A stretch of 64,000 nucleotides of DNA, taken from NCBI RefSeq assembly GCF_026151205.1, contig NC_087078.1:17687118-17751117 (forward strand), written 5' to 3'. The stretch's first letter is position 1; the number at the start of each line of letters is the position of its first letter. Positions 50,935-61,958 of this stretch are shown here, in pieces. The notes below the pieces were generated by a model. That model was not told the DNA's origin. It ran no database searches and saw nothing but the letters and a program-made list of their open reading frames with translations. Source of the stretch: Bolinopsis microptera (lineage: Eukaryota > Ctenophora > Tentaculata > Lobata > Bolinopsidae). The position numbers and the translations under genes are program-made.

Positions 50935-53467
50935 ATCTAGCTAGACTTCCGTTTTTTGTTGACCATTGTTATAACAGTTAATAGACTTGCCCGACCCGTC
51001 GCTTTCTTCGAGAAGAACGGGTGATACTCGTAAAATATTTGTTCCAAATATTATACGGGCGAAATAGTTGGTCGCGCGCAGTACGCCGCGCTTTTGGTGT
51101 TGACCATTGGTGGCAGGTACTTTTTGTCCTATTACGTCACGGCGCAGTACTGCAAATACACTACACACTGATAAGGCTTCTCTCAGATCACAGTTTATGT
51201 TAGAAATCAAACCTAATTAGATCATATTATTATTAAGACTCAATCTTCAAGTTCAAGCCTTCGGCATCATTGTAAAGGATTTGTAGAAGAACATTTCGGC
51301 AGCAACTGAAAGTAATTTATTTTAATTGATCAAAGAGGTTGAAACTCGGTTTATCAATATCATGGATGGTTTGAGACATGACTGTCATGATGCATGATTG
51401 ATGATGCATTACTGATTTTACTACCAAAACTTGACCCACAATTATGCGACTGTTTACAATATTGAATTTGAATATTAAGCCTACTGCAGTGTGACTGAAT
51501 TGTATTTGTAAGCCATATATTCCAAAAATTCTAATATTTCCTCACCTATATATAGTGTATGTTTTACAGTTTAAGGAGAAGGAGACCATTAACATAGAGT
51601 ATAAATTATTCCCAGCAGTACATTTTCTTCCAGAAATAACAAGGGCACGACATTCTGGCATAGTAAAATGAGACTGAGAGTCAGAGAAGAAAGAACATTC
51701 TGAGTAACTTTGTCAGACGTCAGTAGCCGTTTTCATGTCAGAGAGATCCTTTGGCGCACTATCGGTATCACACAATGGCAGGTCAGTCCATCAGTAACTG
51801 AAAATAAAACCCATTACGTCAGTATTGCTATTAGGAGCAAATGTTTAGATACAAACTGGTGTTATTGGGAGGGTTGGTATTCGTTCGTATTTCTGTCGAT
51901 AAATGGTAACATTTTCATGTACCATTTCTCGACAAAAATGGGCAATTTGTGCGTGTACAGTGTACATGGTTAATGTTTAATTTTAAGTGGAATGATACGC
52001 CTATGTGCAGTGTTCACCCTACAGCGTGTAAAGGGATGTGTGTAAAGTATGATTATTTATAGATTACCGTAATAAAGTAATGACAAAGTAAGCGATCGTG
52101 TACATCTCGTTATAACATTTCGGTCATGAAGTTGAAATATTACAACAATATATTATTTTATTTTCCCACTTTTCTTGGAGAGAATTCAGGTACGTGTGCT
52201 AATTGTACATAATTTTGATAGGAGCTTTAACGAAAATATAATACCAAATTGGTCGCCAAATTGAATATGGGATACTCAGGAGGATTATTGGGACAAAAGT
52301 GGAACATTTGTTACATCGGTTCTAGACATGAAGTGATTCCCAAACTTGGTTTAAGTATTCCTATAGGACCAAAATTAACTCTTTCCGACCAATTTTGAAC
52401 CATTCTGAGCACTTTGAGGATAATGTTTATGTTTGTTCATTTTTGTTCATTCCATAAACCTGGGTAATGTTAGGCGATTTTTGATGGTTCCTAGGTCTAG
52501 TTTTTAACTATATCCATCTTAGAAAACCGAATTGAGGCTTCCCAGCACTCAAATACAGCCAATACTTCGATGTCCCCATGTTCCAAAAATCTGCAGATAC
52601 TCGGGACGATTATTGAGACGAAATTGGCACATTGGTTACATCGGTGCTAGACATGCAGTGATTCCCAAACTTGGTTTGAGTAGTCCTATGACCAATATTA
52701 ACTCTTTCCGACCAATTTTGAACAATTCTGAGCACTTTGAGGATAATGTTCATGTTTGTTCATTTCCGTTCATTCCATGAACATGGGTAATGTTATGCGA
52801 CCTTTGATGGGCACTGACAACACCAAATAATAGCTAATGGAATGATACCAACTGAATAGCACTTGCATCTTAAATGACCACGAACAGCCTCCGTGAAACG
52901 AAGTAGCTTTATCCGCCAGTAGTCTTTATTTGAGCGGAGAAAGAAGCTTCATACCAAGCTGTGTAGCAACTATGATTGTATACATGTACCGGTTTACTAT
53001 GTACTAAATGTATATATGTGGTACTATAGTACTATAATACTATATATAATACTATGTCTATACTTGTAGTTGTAATAATAGAACTAGAGACAAGCGCTCA
53101 GATCATGCGAGTAAAACTTTAACGGGTGATACTCGTAAAATATTTGTTCCAAAGGACCGTCGACGAGTCCAACTCGGCGCGCGTCCTGGTAGGTTATAAA
53201 CCTACAAGTAAAACTGATTTACCGAGTCAGACAAGGATATTCTAACACCATTGGTGAGCTAAGTAAGCTACTCAACGTACAAAACCACAGTTATCCAGAA
53301 GTCGGAACTTTTACATTGTAAAGTAATCTATAATACTAATAGGGCCGTATGAATCTCACATTTCGTCCTCGTACTGCGTTCTTTATCGTTAAACTTAAAG
53401 TTTTATCGCTGCATGTTTTTCCCATCTCGTAGTCGTACTAGTCGTCGAAGCTTGGAATGAATAAATA
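50935..53467. other. 2.5 kb without a supported gene
   Basis: Right flank of the transposon up to the DSL gene. It contains two diverged direct repeats of about 220 bp (about 52270-52490 and 52596-52812; words TTGTTACATCGG, GATTCCCAAACTTGGTTT and GAGCACTTTGAGGATAATGT), a TACTATA-rich microsatellite (about 53021-53055) and a 33-bp direct repeat shared by 51018-51050 and about 53121-53153. Short frames in it look fortuitous. Confidence 0.55.
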
Positions 53468-55180
53468 ATGCATCTGAAATTTCTGGTTTTACAGCTGCTT
53501 CTCTTAACGGTAAGTTGTTTATATACGCTGAGCGTGTCTAGTTCAGTAAGGGAGCGGGCATTTTAATTTTTAAATATATTGTAGCATCAGAGATGCTGTA
53601 ACCATTTAATTTTAATTGGTTATAACAATTTAATCGGTAACAACAGCTACGCACGAATCTATACTTCATATTACTCATTACCCACACAGGAGTACATACA
53701 CTGCAGTGGAATCGGGGAGATACAGTTGAGTTGGTATCAAGATTTTACAAGCTGCGGAGACGAGTGTGATCTTTACTTCAAGAAATTCGTTATCCAGGAT
53801 GAAGATGGTAACGAATTTCTCAACGTAGAAGAAACAGATGAAACCGATAACACTAATTTTGTCTCTTTCCTTAACGTGGAGCAGCTTGATGAAGTTATTC
53901 CAGTAAACATCCACGCTGGTAGGAGTATAACAATATCATTTGAGGTATGGGATAAAGATATAGGTGCTACTGCTGATGATTATGAAAGAAGCATGAGGAA
54001 TTTGGTCGTACCATTTTCAGGCTTGAGATCAGATGGAACCTGGGAGTCTAAATTCTTTATAAGTGACACTAACGCTGCGGGTGACGACAAAAGAGCAATT
54101 CTTTTGATATATTATAGGATATTGAGCTGTGATAGCCACTTCACTGGATTAAGCTGTAACTACTGCGTAGCTAACTACTACGGAACAGAGTGTAGTAGAT
54201 ACTGCAAACCTGCGCCGGATAACTACACTTGCAACCAAACTACAGGAGAGAAGATCTGTGTGGAGGGCAAGAAGGGCGAAGACTGTGATGAATGCTTAAA
54301 TAGCAACAAAGAAGGACAGAAGTGCGAAAATTGCGTAGAATACCAATACGGAGAAAATTGTTCAATCTATTGTAAGCCAAATAATGAGCACTATAATATG
54401 TGCACAGAATTTGGTCACAAGATTTGTGTGGACAATTCAACCAGTGTGGCAAACAAATGCAGAAAAGGTAAGATAAGAACGCTATCTTTAGAATAACACA
54501 TATCTGATATCAGCCTCACACATTAATTGTAATCGGCTGTTATTTTAATCTCTTCATACTTTTATGTTTTAGGTACAATAACATTGATAACCGAAGCATT
54601 TAGCTTCCTTTTACTTTCAAAAGATTTTTCGTAAGATAGTGCTACACCGATGTTGAATGAAATGGTATTATCGAGTTATTAACGAATTTAAATGGTGGAT
54701 ATTTTACGTCAAGATGTCCATCCATTCTGTTTCGAATAGGCGATATTCCGGAAAAGTATTAAATATTTCTGCTTTTATAGCTGTAGTACATTCATAATTT
54801 TCGATGGCATAGTGATAAAGAATTATACTTATTTCTCAGGCAACGCAGCCCAACATAATATAGGAGTTTGGATATCATCAGGGGTGGCAGCGATTTTCTT
54901 CATAACATCAATAATGGCCGGATTGTATATCCTACGTAGAAAGCAGGAAAATTTCTCTGCCGGAAATGTGATCTACGTTAATAATGCACCCAACCCCGCT
55001 GAAGCAATCCCTACGACTGGACACAACTACGAAAATGTTGTTCTCAGAGTAACCTCGCCCACCAATGGTCATCTCTACAACGATGTCGTGCTACAAACTG
55101 AACCTGCTCTAGATGATCACGAATTACCATATTATGACTACGCACGAATCGAAGATGTGGTGAGGCACAACATTAAATGA
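53468..55180 (+). CDS. DSL-domain single-pass membrane protein
   Basis: Three exons, 53468-53509, 53690-54467 and 54840-55180, join in phase to 386 codons. Exon 1 encodes a short signal peptide (MHLKFLVLQLLLLT). Residues about 20-165 resemble the N-terminal C2-like region of Notch ligands. Residues 173-213 form a DSL module with cysteine spacing C-8-C-3-C-8-C-8-C-8-C and the NYYGTEC...YCKP signature; 229-271 form a second, looser one. A membrane helix spans about 282-305. There are no EGF repeats. The cytoplasmic tail (306-386) has Y319VNN, Y337ENV and Y353NDV, of which the first two fit the pYxN Grb2 SH2 pattern. DSL modules in Delta and Serrate bind Notch; here either ligand or unrelated adhesion roles are possible. 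The start is chosen for the signal peptide and in-phase donor. Confidence 0.8.
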
Positions 55181-55572
55181 GCAAAGGTTGAGCAGAGTCG
55201 TGTCGTGAGTCGAAGTTATTCCACATGAACTGATTAAGAAATCTGACTGTTGACGAATATCTTGTATTTTTGTTGTATGTTATTAATATTAATTTGATTG
55301 ATTGATTGATTGATTGATTGAGGAGCACTACCCGAAGGCATTACTCGGCACTAACGCCTTAAAATCTTTAATTACAATCAAATATAAATATATGCACACA
55401 ATGTATAAAGTATTAATAATGTATAAAATATGATTATGCTATTAGCAAATTTAAATAGTACTATTAAGAATTTTTAAATAACTCTTATCTCTTGACATAA
55501 ATTTAGAACAGCGACACAGGGTCTGAAGAATGCGCGGTGATATTTTTATCTTTTAAAAGTTGTAAATGACAG

Positions 55573-55580
55573 TGAAATTG
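55573..55580. repeat. Left target-site duplication TGAAATTG
   Basis: Identical to 58282-58289. Confidence 0.85.
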
Positions 55581-56599
55581 GGCACTATCCGTCGCGGAGT
55601 CGAGTCCGCGGCGGAGCCGCCGGACTCCGAGCGGACTCCGAGCGGACTCCGAGCGGACTCCGGCGGACCGGCGGAGCCGCCGGACTCCGAGCGGACTCCG
55701 GCGGTGCTCCGCCAAAATGTATTTACAGTGGACTCGAGTACATTTTGGCGGACTCCGAGCGGAGCCGAGCGGACTCCGAGCGGACTTTAAAGTCCGCCGC
55801 GGACTCCGAGCGGCTCCGCGGCGGCTCGGTGGAGTGTCCGCCGCGGACTAAGCCACTAGGCGGACTCCGGTCCGCCGCGGACTCCGGCGGAGTGCTTGGC
55901 GGACTCCGCCGGACCTCTCCGCCAGACTTGAATCCGGCGGAGTCCGGCGGAGCTTGGCGGAGTCCGCCAGCTCGGCGGACTCCGCTCGGAGTCCGCCGGA
56001 TTCCAACAGAGTCCACTGACTTCCGACCTCCGTCTTCCGACCCTCGGCTAAATTTGTCACGTGACATACAACATAGCATTTTGCAATATTGTGGTCAGAT
56101 GAAAAGGTCGCTAGTAATAAACCTTAACCATTACCCTCACAATGTCAATTATAGTGTACAACTCTAGTCCTAACTTTGACCCTATAATGTATAAACGTTG
56201 ACCCTAACCCTCCACCAAACCGTCCGCAGCGAAATATCAATGTCATTGACTGGTCACGTGACCAAAACAATTTTTGTCATATTATCTCATATGGGGAAGC
56301 GTTTTTAGCAAGCAAAAATACGTCGACCATCACAGGACGACGCCAGCCAGCACTCTCTACGCTTTTCGAGCTCCGATCGTCCTGTGACGAAGTAAGGACG
56401 AAGCCTGAGGTCCTCAGGTAACATCGACCACCGATTGAAAATTCAAAGATTTTTGACATAAAGGTCAAATGTAAAACTAAAATCTTGATGTTGATTGATT
56501 GACGACGTCAATTTTTGAGCACAGCGCGAGCGCATGCGGAAAAGGACCGCGTAGCTAGTCAAGATGTTGATAAATATTTGGCTTGCGGCGCGATGTGTT

Positions 56600-56660
56600 G
56601 CACTTGCTCTAACTATAGCCCTCTCGCTTGCAGTAGCGCGCGACCGCCGGAGGCGGAAAT
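56600..56660 (+). repeat. Dispersed repeat also at 40082-40145
   Basis: TTGCTCTAAC then AGCCCTCTCGCTTGCAGTAG then GCGACCGCCG; partner of the minus-strand copy at 40082-40145. The surrounding GC-rich 56510-57010 may be a longer repeat unit whose limits I cannot set. Confidence 0.5.
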
Positions 56661-57580
56661 GACCTGGTTAGCTAGGTAAACGCGATGTGCCTTGTAGGAT
56701 GAAATCCTACTAGCTGACGCCATTCGCAGCTGTGCTGCTCGCTGTACGTCAGCGATCGAAATTTATACGCGTATCCCCCGTTAAGATGTGCCACTCGACG
56801 CGCCACACAATTTTTCTCGTTGCTCGTCGCACGTCGACGAACAACGAAGCTCGTTGCGACGCGCCGCGCAATGAGCTGCCAGGCTAGGACATCGTCCTGG
56901 TCCAACAAATTTTGGCGAGCGATTTTCTCCAAAAATTTAATGAGGGCGCCGACTTCCACTCTGGCTAGGTTTCTTTTTACCCAGCGCGCGTTCCTTAATG
57001 GGATGAGGTAAAATTAGGTAAAAAGAATCCACTGACTTGGCCAGAGTGCTTTCATAAAACTTTATTACTAGCTTAGCGTTGTAGGATTATATACTTTAAT
57101 TTCGGATCGAGTGAAGCGAGTGATACACATTACTTTGATTAAACTCATGCTGATCACAATACAGTACAGGGAAGTGGGTAACACGGCTTGCAGTCGCAGC
57201 TGCAGCTCCTCGCTGGCGGTAATATTTCAATGAACAAGAATTAAGAAAAAGAGAATTTAAGAAAAAGAGAATTTTATTTGCCACAGAATAATCAATACAT
57301 ATAATATACTTCAAAAAAAACTTCAAAATATATTGTTAGTTCATCTATCGTTCATAAGATGGGGTACTCTCAATAATCAAATACATGAGTACCCGACCCG
57401 CCGCGCCACGCAAGCACCACACTGCAATTGAAATTGGAAATGTAAGCATAATGGGCGCGGGGGCGCCGCGCACGTGGATCGAGCCGGCCCACGTACCCAA
57501 ATTGCAAATGCAAATGTACATGTCACAATGTCACACTCACAGTCACATTTATTAATTTCTACACAATTTATTCATTATAC

Positions 57581-57846
57581 TTATCTGCCCACGAGTGCTG
57601 GTATCAGTTTGTGTCTTAAAACACTCTCTAGTGGTCTGAATAGTTCTGCTATGTTGGGAACAGTTCTTTGAAGGTATTGCCATCTGCAATTTACTCCTTT
57701 AGTGTATGCAGCTAACGCTGCCTGTGGCTCATCGGCAGCAAAAGTAAAAAGTTTCTCTATATCCTTTACCCATTTCTCTACTTTCTTTTTGACATGATAT
57801 TCCTCCTTGAACCTAGGGGTTCCGATTACCGCTCCGAGGTAATAAT
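57581..57846 (-). pseudogene. C-terminal fragment of a reverse-transcriptase protein
   Basis: The minus-strand frame reads YYLGAVIGTPRFKEEYHVKK, then VEKWVKDIEKL, PQAALAAYTKG, WQYLQRTVPNIAELFRPLE and IPALVGR before a TAA. This order (LGA.IG...F..EYV..KV..W, PHAA, W.Y..RT.P, PLE, F.PA..G) is the tail that follows the RT domain in a retroelement protein family common in marine invertebrates. The palm domain is missing: the frame starts in the hairpin at the GC-rich arm. It is a relic carried inside the 2.7-kb element. Confidence 0.6.
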
Positions 57847-57867
57847 ATATGTATTATTACCTCGGAG
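57832..57867. repeat. Perfect 16-bp hairpin at inner edge of GC arm
   Basis: CTCCGAGGTAATAATA, a TATG loop, then the exact complement. It marks the junction between the GC-rich arm and the RT fragment. Confidence 0.85.
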
Positions 57868-58281
57868 TCCGCCGCGGACTCCGGCGGAGTGCTTGGCGGA
57901 CTCCGAGCGGAGTCCGCCGAGCTGGCGGACTCCGCCAAGCTCCGCCGGACTCCGCCGGATTCAAGTCTGGCGGAGAGGTCCGGCGGAGTCCGCCAAGCAC
58001 TCCGCCGGAGTCCGCGGCGGACCGGAGTCCGCCTAGTGGCTTAGTCCGCGGCGGACACTCCACCGAGCCGCCGCGGAGCCGCTCGGAGTCCGCGGCGGAC
58101 TTTAAAGTCCGCTCGGAGTCCGCTCGGCTCCGCTCGGAGTCCGCCAAAATGTACTCGAGTCCACTGTAAATACATTTTGGCGGAGCACCGCCGGAGTCCG
58201 CTCGGAGTCCGGCGGCTCCGCCGGAGTCCGCTCGGAGTCCGGCGGCTCCGCCGCGGACTCGACTCCGCGACGGATAGTGCC

Positions 58282-58289
58282 TGAAATTG
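58282..58289. repeat. Right target-site duplication TGAAATTG
   Basis: Identical to 55573-55580. Sequence beyond it continues the LINE 3' UTR. Confidence 0.85.
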
Positions 58290-58397
58290 CGCGGTGTCGA
58301 TAGCATTGTAAAAAATGCTCGAAGATAGTCATATTTTGTTATGAGGTTAAAGTTTTGTTGCTCGTTATTATGATCAACGTATGTTGTACCAAATTAT

Positions 58398-61300
58398 TTA
58401 AATTTCTAAAAGTACGAAATTTGAGTTGTCCCAGTCCTTGTCATCCGGTTTATGTGCTTGTGCAGTAAGCACATGCTTGTTGACTGTAGACTTGAATGAA
58501 TTTAGGAATTTGTCTTGTAGGCAAGTGGTGACATATTTTATGTCCTTGTTAATAATGTTGACTGTTTGGTTATATAACTTAGGCCCAATGTAAGAAATGC
58601 TCTTGTCTGAATTACATAAACGGTTAAATGGTACTGCAAAGAACTCAGGTTCTCTTCTAGGTGCGTTTAAGTTTGAAACAGTGAACATTCTTATAATATT
58701 TGGTGGTGCAGTGTTAGAATAAACTTTGTGCATTAAGCATAATATACATTTAGCTATCACGTTCGGTAAAGCTAATACTTCTAGTTTATTGAAAATTTCC
58801 TTTGTGTGTGAAGGTGTGCTATTCAGATCTTTGTCATAAAAATAGCGGTGGTATTGGTTATCTGCAGCGCGAATGCCCTTTTTCTGGGCCGAGAAGACTC
58901 TTTTAACGGAGTTTAGCGATCTTGTTCCCCAAACTGTGCAGCAGTGCCAGTAGTACAAGTGAGACTGAACAAAGCTGTTGTATATCAACTTGAGTGCTTT
59001 GTTAGGTACTGAGCCTTTGAGTTTGTAGAGAATACCCGCATTTCTAGATACTTTAGTGGCTAAATGTCTAATGTGGTGGGCCCAATTTAGCTTAGTATCA
59101 ATGATCACGCCAAGAAACTTTTCGTGATAACTTTGCTTTAGTCGCTCACCTCCCATGTAGATTTCTATATCCTTAGTTTTTTTATTTGTAAAGATCATAT
59201 ATTTAGTTTTGCTAGCATTTAATTTAAGCCCGTTATTAGTAGCCCAATCAATTATCAAAGTCAGAATCTCATTCACCAATGCATTAAGTTGTTCAAATGT
59301 ATCTGTACTTATTATTAGGTTTGCGTCGTCAGCGAAATAAATATGTTTAGCTAAATTACTAATCTGAGGAAGGTCGTTGATGTAGATTATGAACAGAATT
59401 GGTCCGAGAATGGAGCCCTGTGGTACTCCGTAGTTAAGTTTGAGGTGAGAGGACTTGCAGTTGTTGACGCTCACGTATTGCTCTCTATCGGTTAGATATG
59501 AGTGAAACCAAGATAAAGCCAACCCCCGAACTCCATAGTGCTCAAGTTTTCTCAGAAGAATACTGCTGTCAACCATGTCAAAGGCCTTGCTGTAGTCCAA
59601 TAGAAGCAGTGCTGTGACCTGCTTTTTTTCTAGTGCCCTGTGAATATGGTTTTGGGCTTCTAGTAAAGCATGTTCGCAGCTGTGCCCAGCCTGAAATCCG
59701 TATTGAGAGTCAAATAGGATTTTCTCTGTCTTTAAGTGATCTAATAGTCGCGCTTGCATAATTTTTTCAAAGATTTTTGAGAAACATGAGAGTAGTGAGA
59801 TAGGTCGATAATTTGAAACTTCAGCACGTGACCCACCTTTGTGAAGTGGAACTACTTTCGCGATTTTCAATTTATGCGGAAACTTCCCCTGATGTAGAGA
59901 CGCAGAGACTAGGCAGCTAAGCACTGGTGCAAGTATATTGCTCACTTTTTTCAGGGGAAGTATACTCATATCAGAAGTCGACTTAATCTTCAAACCCTTA
60001 ACTATTTCAATTATTTCTGATGCGGACGAATCTTCTAGATTCATGCTCCGCTGGCATTTGCTATCTTGAGTTTCTGTTACGATAGTCCTGCCCTCAGAGC
60101 ATACGAGACCATTTTCTCTCTTAAGAGTCTCACTCTCAGCTATATTGCAGAAATAGTCATTGAAGCTATTCGCAATTTGCTGAGAATCTGTTATCTCGCT
60201 CCCATTATAGTTAATTTTGTTTATCTTAATTTTGCCTTTTTTCTTTCTGTTTAACAAGTTATTAACCATTTGCCATTGTTTTCTGCTGTCGCTAGAATAT
60301 TTTGTAAAGTACGCGTTGTAATATTTGTTTTTGGCCTTATCCACGTGTTTATTCACAAATTTCTTCATTTTCTTGTACCTAATATCATTTTCAGTGGTCG
60401 GGTTTGTGACAAAATCTTCATAAAATTTATTTTTGCGATCACATGCGCACCGTAACCATTCTTGGATCCACGGCTTTGTGTTTTTACGGCGGCCTGGTTT
60501 ACTCTTTTTTGCCTTAATTGGGAAATTTCGGTCGTATAGTTCACTATATTTTTTATCGAAAGCCTCAAATTTTTCATCTACAGAATCATAGTTATTAACC
60601 AAGTTCCAGTCTACCGCAGAAATGTCGTTCTCGAACTTTTGGATACTGTCATCGTTTATTACTCGAGAAGACATCTCTGTTGTATCTTCTTGAAGTTTAC
60701 AACTGAGCCTATTCTGATCAACCATGATTGTGACAAAAGTTGCCAAGTGGTCAGAGATTGACTCAGAAATTACTCCCGATTTTGTAACAGCGTGGCAATT
60801 ATTGACGAAAATATGGTCAATGATTGTCGCACTGTGATCTGTGACTCTAGTTGGTCTAGATATCACAGGAGCGAACCCATGTTCTGCTAGAGTGTCCACA
60901 TACTTAGTGACAGAGTCTATTCTCCCGTAATCTAGTAGGTCTATGTTAGTATCACCGGCCAGTATGATATTTTTGTTTCGATGTCTTGCTAAGTTACGGA
61001 GGAAAATTTTTAATTGTTCAAGGAAACCATTCAAATCCCCACTTGGAGAGGTAAGTTCTGCAACCAAGAATTCTCCTATCTTAGGATTATCGTGGCAACA
61101 TAGAGCGCTCTTAACGTTTATGTCAGATAATTCACATAGTTTTTTGTTAACATATATAACTAATCCTCCACCACGATTTGACGCTCTGGCGGGAGTCTGA
61201 ACATACGGTGGATAGAAACCGTCTAGTTCGAGCTCCTCTCCCTGAAAAGGCAAACATTCCGTGTTACAATTTGTTTCATTGAAGCAGAGAACGTCGTATT

Positions 61301-61958
61301 TTGTGTATTGATCTATATTCTCCCGAAATTCTTCAATGTTCCCATTAAGTGACCTAACGTTTAGCGAGAAAAGTTTTAATTCATACTCCTTCGTATTTTT
61401 TATTGCTTTCGCGGTATAGTATTTGCAGTTATTTAGAAGACTAGACGTTGTTTCCCATGGATTCAAATCAGCATCAGTATCATCACGATCACCTATGTGA
61501 TTTGATAGGTGGTCGCGATTAAAGGGGTTAAACCTAATAGTGTTACTGAGATTTATCATGTGAAGCTGTCTAATGGAGTCATCATATGCTGGGAAAATTT
61601 TTCTCAAGCATTCTTTGCAGCCTGTTGAGCCAGCAGAACATCTTGTGTGGGATAGGTTGTCACAGTAGCAACATTTGGTCATTTGTCTTACATTCCCAAT
61701 TTTTTTGCAAGTGTGACATTTTTCTCGTTTATTGGAGACTGGGATTTGTATAGGCCGTGATGGTAATAGAGGCATGACGGCGTCCACTGGAAGAATTTCT
61801 GAAATGCAGCTGTAGCAAGACCATTCTCCAGTAAGTTCAGTTATGTCGCTAGGTGTTAGGTGAGCACATTTTGGGTGATATGTCATATAACAGATACTAC
61901 AAGTGATGCTTATCTTGTGTGAGACTAGGCGCTTTGTACAGGCCTTACACTCATACAG
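58398..61958 (-). CDS. LINE ORF2: PHD finger, AP-like endonuclease, reverse transcriptase
   Basis: The first ATG (61886) gives 1162 residues, but the frame is open back to 61958 and the extra 24 codons hold CKAC and CSIC, the first two zinc pairs of a PHD finger completed by HPKC and CYSC after the ATG. A second cysteine cluster is at residues 57-93 (numbering from the ATG). The endonuclease spans about 170-388 with SLNVRSL, NET, GDTNIDL and SDH; RT spans about 676-935 with LLDYSKAFD, GVPQGSILGP and FADD (851-854). These domains nick target DNA and prime reverse transcription from it. All key residues are present and no frame break is seen. The start is uncertain: a CTG at 61956-61958 is the first codon after the stop. 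Confidence 0.9.
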   Translation of the reverse strand: MYECKACTKRLVSHKISITCSICYMTYHPKCAHLTPSDITELTGEWSCYSCISEILPVDAVMPLLPSRPIQIPVSNKREKCHTCKKIGNVRQMTKCCYCDNLSHTRCSAGSTGCKECLRKIFPAYDDSIRQLHMINLSNTIRFNPFNRDHLSNHIGDRDDTDADLNPWETTSSLLNNCKYYTAKAIKNTKEYELKLFSLNVRSLNGNIEEFRENIDQYTKYDVLCFNETNCNTECLPFQGEELELDGFYPPYVQTPARASNRGGGLVIYVNKKLCELSDINVKSALCCHDNPKIGEFLVAELTSPSGDLNGFLEQLKIFLRNLARHRNKNIILAGDTNIDLLDYGRIDSVTKYVDTLAEHGFAPVISRPTRVTDHSATIIDHIFVNNCHAVTKSGVISESISDHLATFVTIMVDQNRLSCKLQEDTTEMSSRVINDDSIQKFENDISAVDWNLVNNYDSVDEKFEAFDKKYSELYDRNFPIKAKKSKPGRRKNTKPWIQEWLRCACDRKNKFYEDFVTNPTTENDIRYKKMKKFVNKHVDKAKNKYYNAYFTKYSSDSRKQWQMVNNLLNRKKKGKIKINKINYNGSEITDSQQIANSFNDYFCNIAESETLKRENGLVCSEGRTIVTETQDSKCQRSMNLEDSSASEIIEIVKGLKIKSTSDMSILPLKKVSNILAPVLSCLVSASLHQGKFPHKLKIAKVVPLHKGGSRAEVSNYRPISLLSCFSKIFEKIMQARLLDHLKTEKILFDSQYGFQAGHSCEHALLEAQNHIHRALEKKQVTALLLLDYSKAFDMVDSSILLRKLEHYGVRGLALSWFHSYLTDREQYVSVNNCKSSHLKLNYGVPQGSILGPILFIIYINDLPQISNLAKHIYFADDANLIISTDTFEQLNALVNEILTLIIDWATNNGLKLNASKTKYMIFTNKKTKDIEIYMGGERLKQSYHEKFLGVIIDTKLNWAHHIRHLATKVSRNAGILYKLKGSVPNKALKLIYNSFVQSHLYYWHCCTVWGTRSLNSVKRVFSAQKKGIRAADNQYHRYFYDKDLNSTPSHTKEIFNKLEVLALPNVIAKCILCLMHKVYSNTAPPNIIRMFTVSNLNAPRREPEFFAVPFNRLCNSDKSISYIGPKLYNQTVNIINKDIKYVTTCLQDKFLNSFKSTVNKHVLTAQAHKPDDKDWDNSNFVLLEI

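Larger units (their letters stand above)
35883..51758. repeat. Clean copy of the 16-kb duplicated segment
   Basis: Collinear with 745-16930. This copy has intact exons, perfect TSDs and clean palindromes, so it is the reference version. The left homology boundary is at TAACAAGTTCGG. The right boundary is unknown because the other copy ends in a gap. Confidence 0.9.
55581..58281. mobile_element. 2.7-kb element with GC-rich TIRs and 8-bp TSD
   Basis: The ends are GGCACTATCCGTCGCGGAGT and its complement. Both flanks carry TGAAATTG (55573-55580 and 58282-58289), a perfect 8-bp duplication of LINE 3' UTR sequence. The inverted repeats (about 55581-55997 and 57896-58281) are almost pure CGGACTCCGAG/CTCCGGCGG permutations in an AT-rich genome and include a 14-bp stem TCCGCCAAAATGTA. 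The interior has a CACGTG pair, an interspersed repeat and an RT fragment, but no transposase I can recognise. The superfamily is unassigned. Confidence 0.85.

Noticed and set aside
52532-52780. 82-codon plus-strand frame
   Set aside because: Lies in one of two diverged direct repeats and is not kept open in the other.
55503-56167. Overlapping Arg/Ser/Pro-rich frames on both strands in GC-rich DNA
   Set aside because: Same frames recur in the inverted arm at 57849-58306 and follow the CGGACTCCG repeat; no independent coding evidence.
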